This document shows, piece by piece, positions 4,402-5,116 of a stretch of 5,116 bases of DNA. Made by a program: the position numbers and the translations under genes. Every line of letters begins with the position of its first letter. Position 1 is the stretch's first letter. The notes beneath the pieces were generated by a model. That model worked only from the letters and a program-made list of their open reading frames with translations. It was not told where the DNA came from and did no database searches. The stretch is from Armatimonadota bacterium (GTDB lineage: Bacteria > Sysuimicrobiota > Sysuimicrobiia > Sysuimicrobiales > JACQTN01): contig JACQTN010000072.1 of NCBI GenBank assembly GCA_016210785.1, forward strand, positions 1 through 5,116. The letters run 5' to 3'.

Positions 4402-5116
4402 GTGGTCCGGTACGTGTTCCAGCGGCTGCTGCAGTCGGTCCTGGTCATCCTGGGGGTCTCCATCGTCGTCTTCGGCCTGATGTTCCTGGCCGGGGACCCC
4501 GTGGCCCTGCTGATTCCCGCCGAGGACATGAGCAAGGAGGCGGTGGAGGCGTTCCGCAGGTCCATGGGCTTCGACCGTCCCGTGTACGTCCAGTACTCCC
4601 GCTACCTCGGCCGCGCCGTGCGAGGCGACCTGGGGTTCTCCTACCGCCATCGCCAGTCGGCGGGAGAGCTGGTCGCGGAGCGGATCCCGGCCACGCTGGA
4701 GCTGGCCTTCGCCGCGCTGCTCGTCTCGCTGCTCATCGGCGTCCCGGTGGGCATCGTCGCCGCGGTCAAGCGCGGGACGCCGTACGACAGCCTGTCCACG
4801 GCGGCGGCGGTGGCCGGCAACAGCATGCCGGTCTTCTGGCTGGGCATCGTGCTCATCCTGACGGTCTCCGTGTGGCTGCAGTGGCTTCCGGCGTCGGGGC
4901 GTGGCGGCATCGAGCGGCTCATCCTGCCTTCGCTGACGCTGGGCGCCTACTCCGGCTCCATCACGGCGCGGCTGCTGCGGTCCAGCCTCATCGAAGTCTT
5001 CAGCAAGGAGTACGTGCGCACGGCCCGTGCCAAGGGACTGTCCGAGCGGGTGGTCATCTGGCGGCATAGCCTGAAGAACGCGGCGCTGCCGGTGGTGACC
5101 GTGATCGGGCTCCAGA
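4402..5116 (+). CDS. ABC transporter permease, DppB type (partial, runs off right edge)
   Basis: The frame opens at GTG 4402, behind GGAGA (4391-4395) at 6-nt spacing, and stays open to the window end for 238 codons plus one base. MVRYVFQRLLQSVLVILGVSIVVFGLMFLAGDP is the characteristic N-terminus of DppB/OppB permeases: a first membrane helix at about residues 9-30, then a periplasmic segment with 'GFDRPVYVQYSRYLGRAVRGDLGFSY' (56-81). Further helices lie at about 100-122 (LELAFAALLVSLLIGVPVGIV) and 133-160, with the family-typical NSMPVFWLGI (140-149). The cytoplasmic coupling loop, EYVRTARAKGLSERVVIWRHSLKNAALP (203-230), is the EAA-type motif that docks on the ATPase. The family is usually 300-340 residues, so the last helices are cut off. 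It forms the inner-membrane channel with a DppC-type partner, expected next downstream along with ATPase genes. It should serve the binding protein encoded upstream. Confidence 0.93.
   Translation, partial: MVRYVFQRLLQSVLVILGVSIVVFGLMFLAGDPVALLIPAEDMSKEAVEAFRRSMGFDRPVYVQYSRYLGRAVRGDLGFSYRHRQSAGELVAERIPATLELAFAALLVSLLIGVPVGIVAAVKRGTPYDSLSTAAAVAGNSMPVFWLGIVLILTVSVWLQWLPASGRGGIERLILPSLTLGAYSGSITARLLRSSLIEVFSKEYVRTARAKGLSERVVIWRHSLKNAALPVVTVIGLQ

Noticed and set aside
4261..5067. 268-codon minus-strand open frame opposite the permease
   Set aside because: It is rich in His, Arg, Gly and Asp, as expected of the antisense of a membrane protein gene. The plus frame is an unambiguous DppB-type permease.
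1..5116. CRISPR arrays, tRNA or rRNA genes, insertion sequences
   Set aside because: No regularly spaced repeats, tRNA-like cloverleaf segments, rRNA segments or transposase motifs were seen on either strand.

Overview
The window is a gene-dense stretch of GC-rich bacterial DNA (about two-thirds GC by eye, with GTG as well as ATG starts and clear GGAGG-type ribosome binding sites). The solute-binding protein has a signal peptide with no lipobox cysteine, which suits a periplasmic protein of a diderm bacterium better than a monoderm lipoprotein. I cannot name the phylum from this sequence.

Minus strand, right to left from 2009: a complete metal-dependent amidohydrolase (2009-762); directly behind its stop codon, in the same frame, a 28-codon remnant that looks like the C-terminus of a BrnT/DUF4258-type toxin (755-669); a complete CopG-type ribbon-helix-helix antitoxin (665-291); and the first 73 codons of a membrane protein that runs off the left edge (221-1). 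The toxin-antitoxin pair appears to have lost most of its toxin, leaving an orphan antitoxin downstream of the amidohydrolase.

A 192-bp divergent intergenic region (2010-2201) separates the two gene sets. A perfect 26-bp palindrome lies almost exactly at its midpoint. A small AT-rich island with two copies of ACAATTG, 11 bp apart, lies on the side nearer the plus-strand genes. This is the most obvious place for shared control of both directions.

Plus strand, left to right: two small 4-oxalocrotonate-tautomerase-like genes 4 nt apart (2202-2441 and 2446-2649); a family 5 (peptide/nickel/opine type) ABC solute-binding protein (2768-4273); a 128-bp gap holding two strong GC-rich hairpins; and the start of a DppB-type permease (4402 to the right edge). 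The first tautomerase lacks the catalytic N-terminal proline but keeps the arginine region. The second has Pro-1 but lacks the arginines. This complementarity suggests a hetero-oligomeric enzyme.

Taken together, the divergent locus looks like an uptake and catabolism module: the ABC transporter imports a small polar compound, which the amidohydrolase and the tautomerase pair then process. The substrate cannot be read from the sequence, and the functional link between the two arms is inferred from gene order only.
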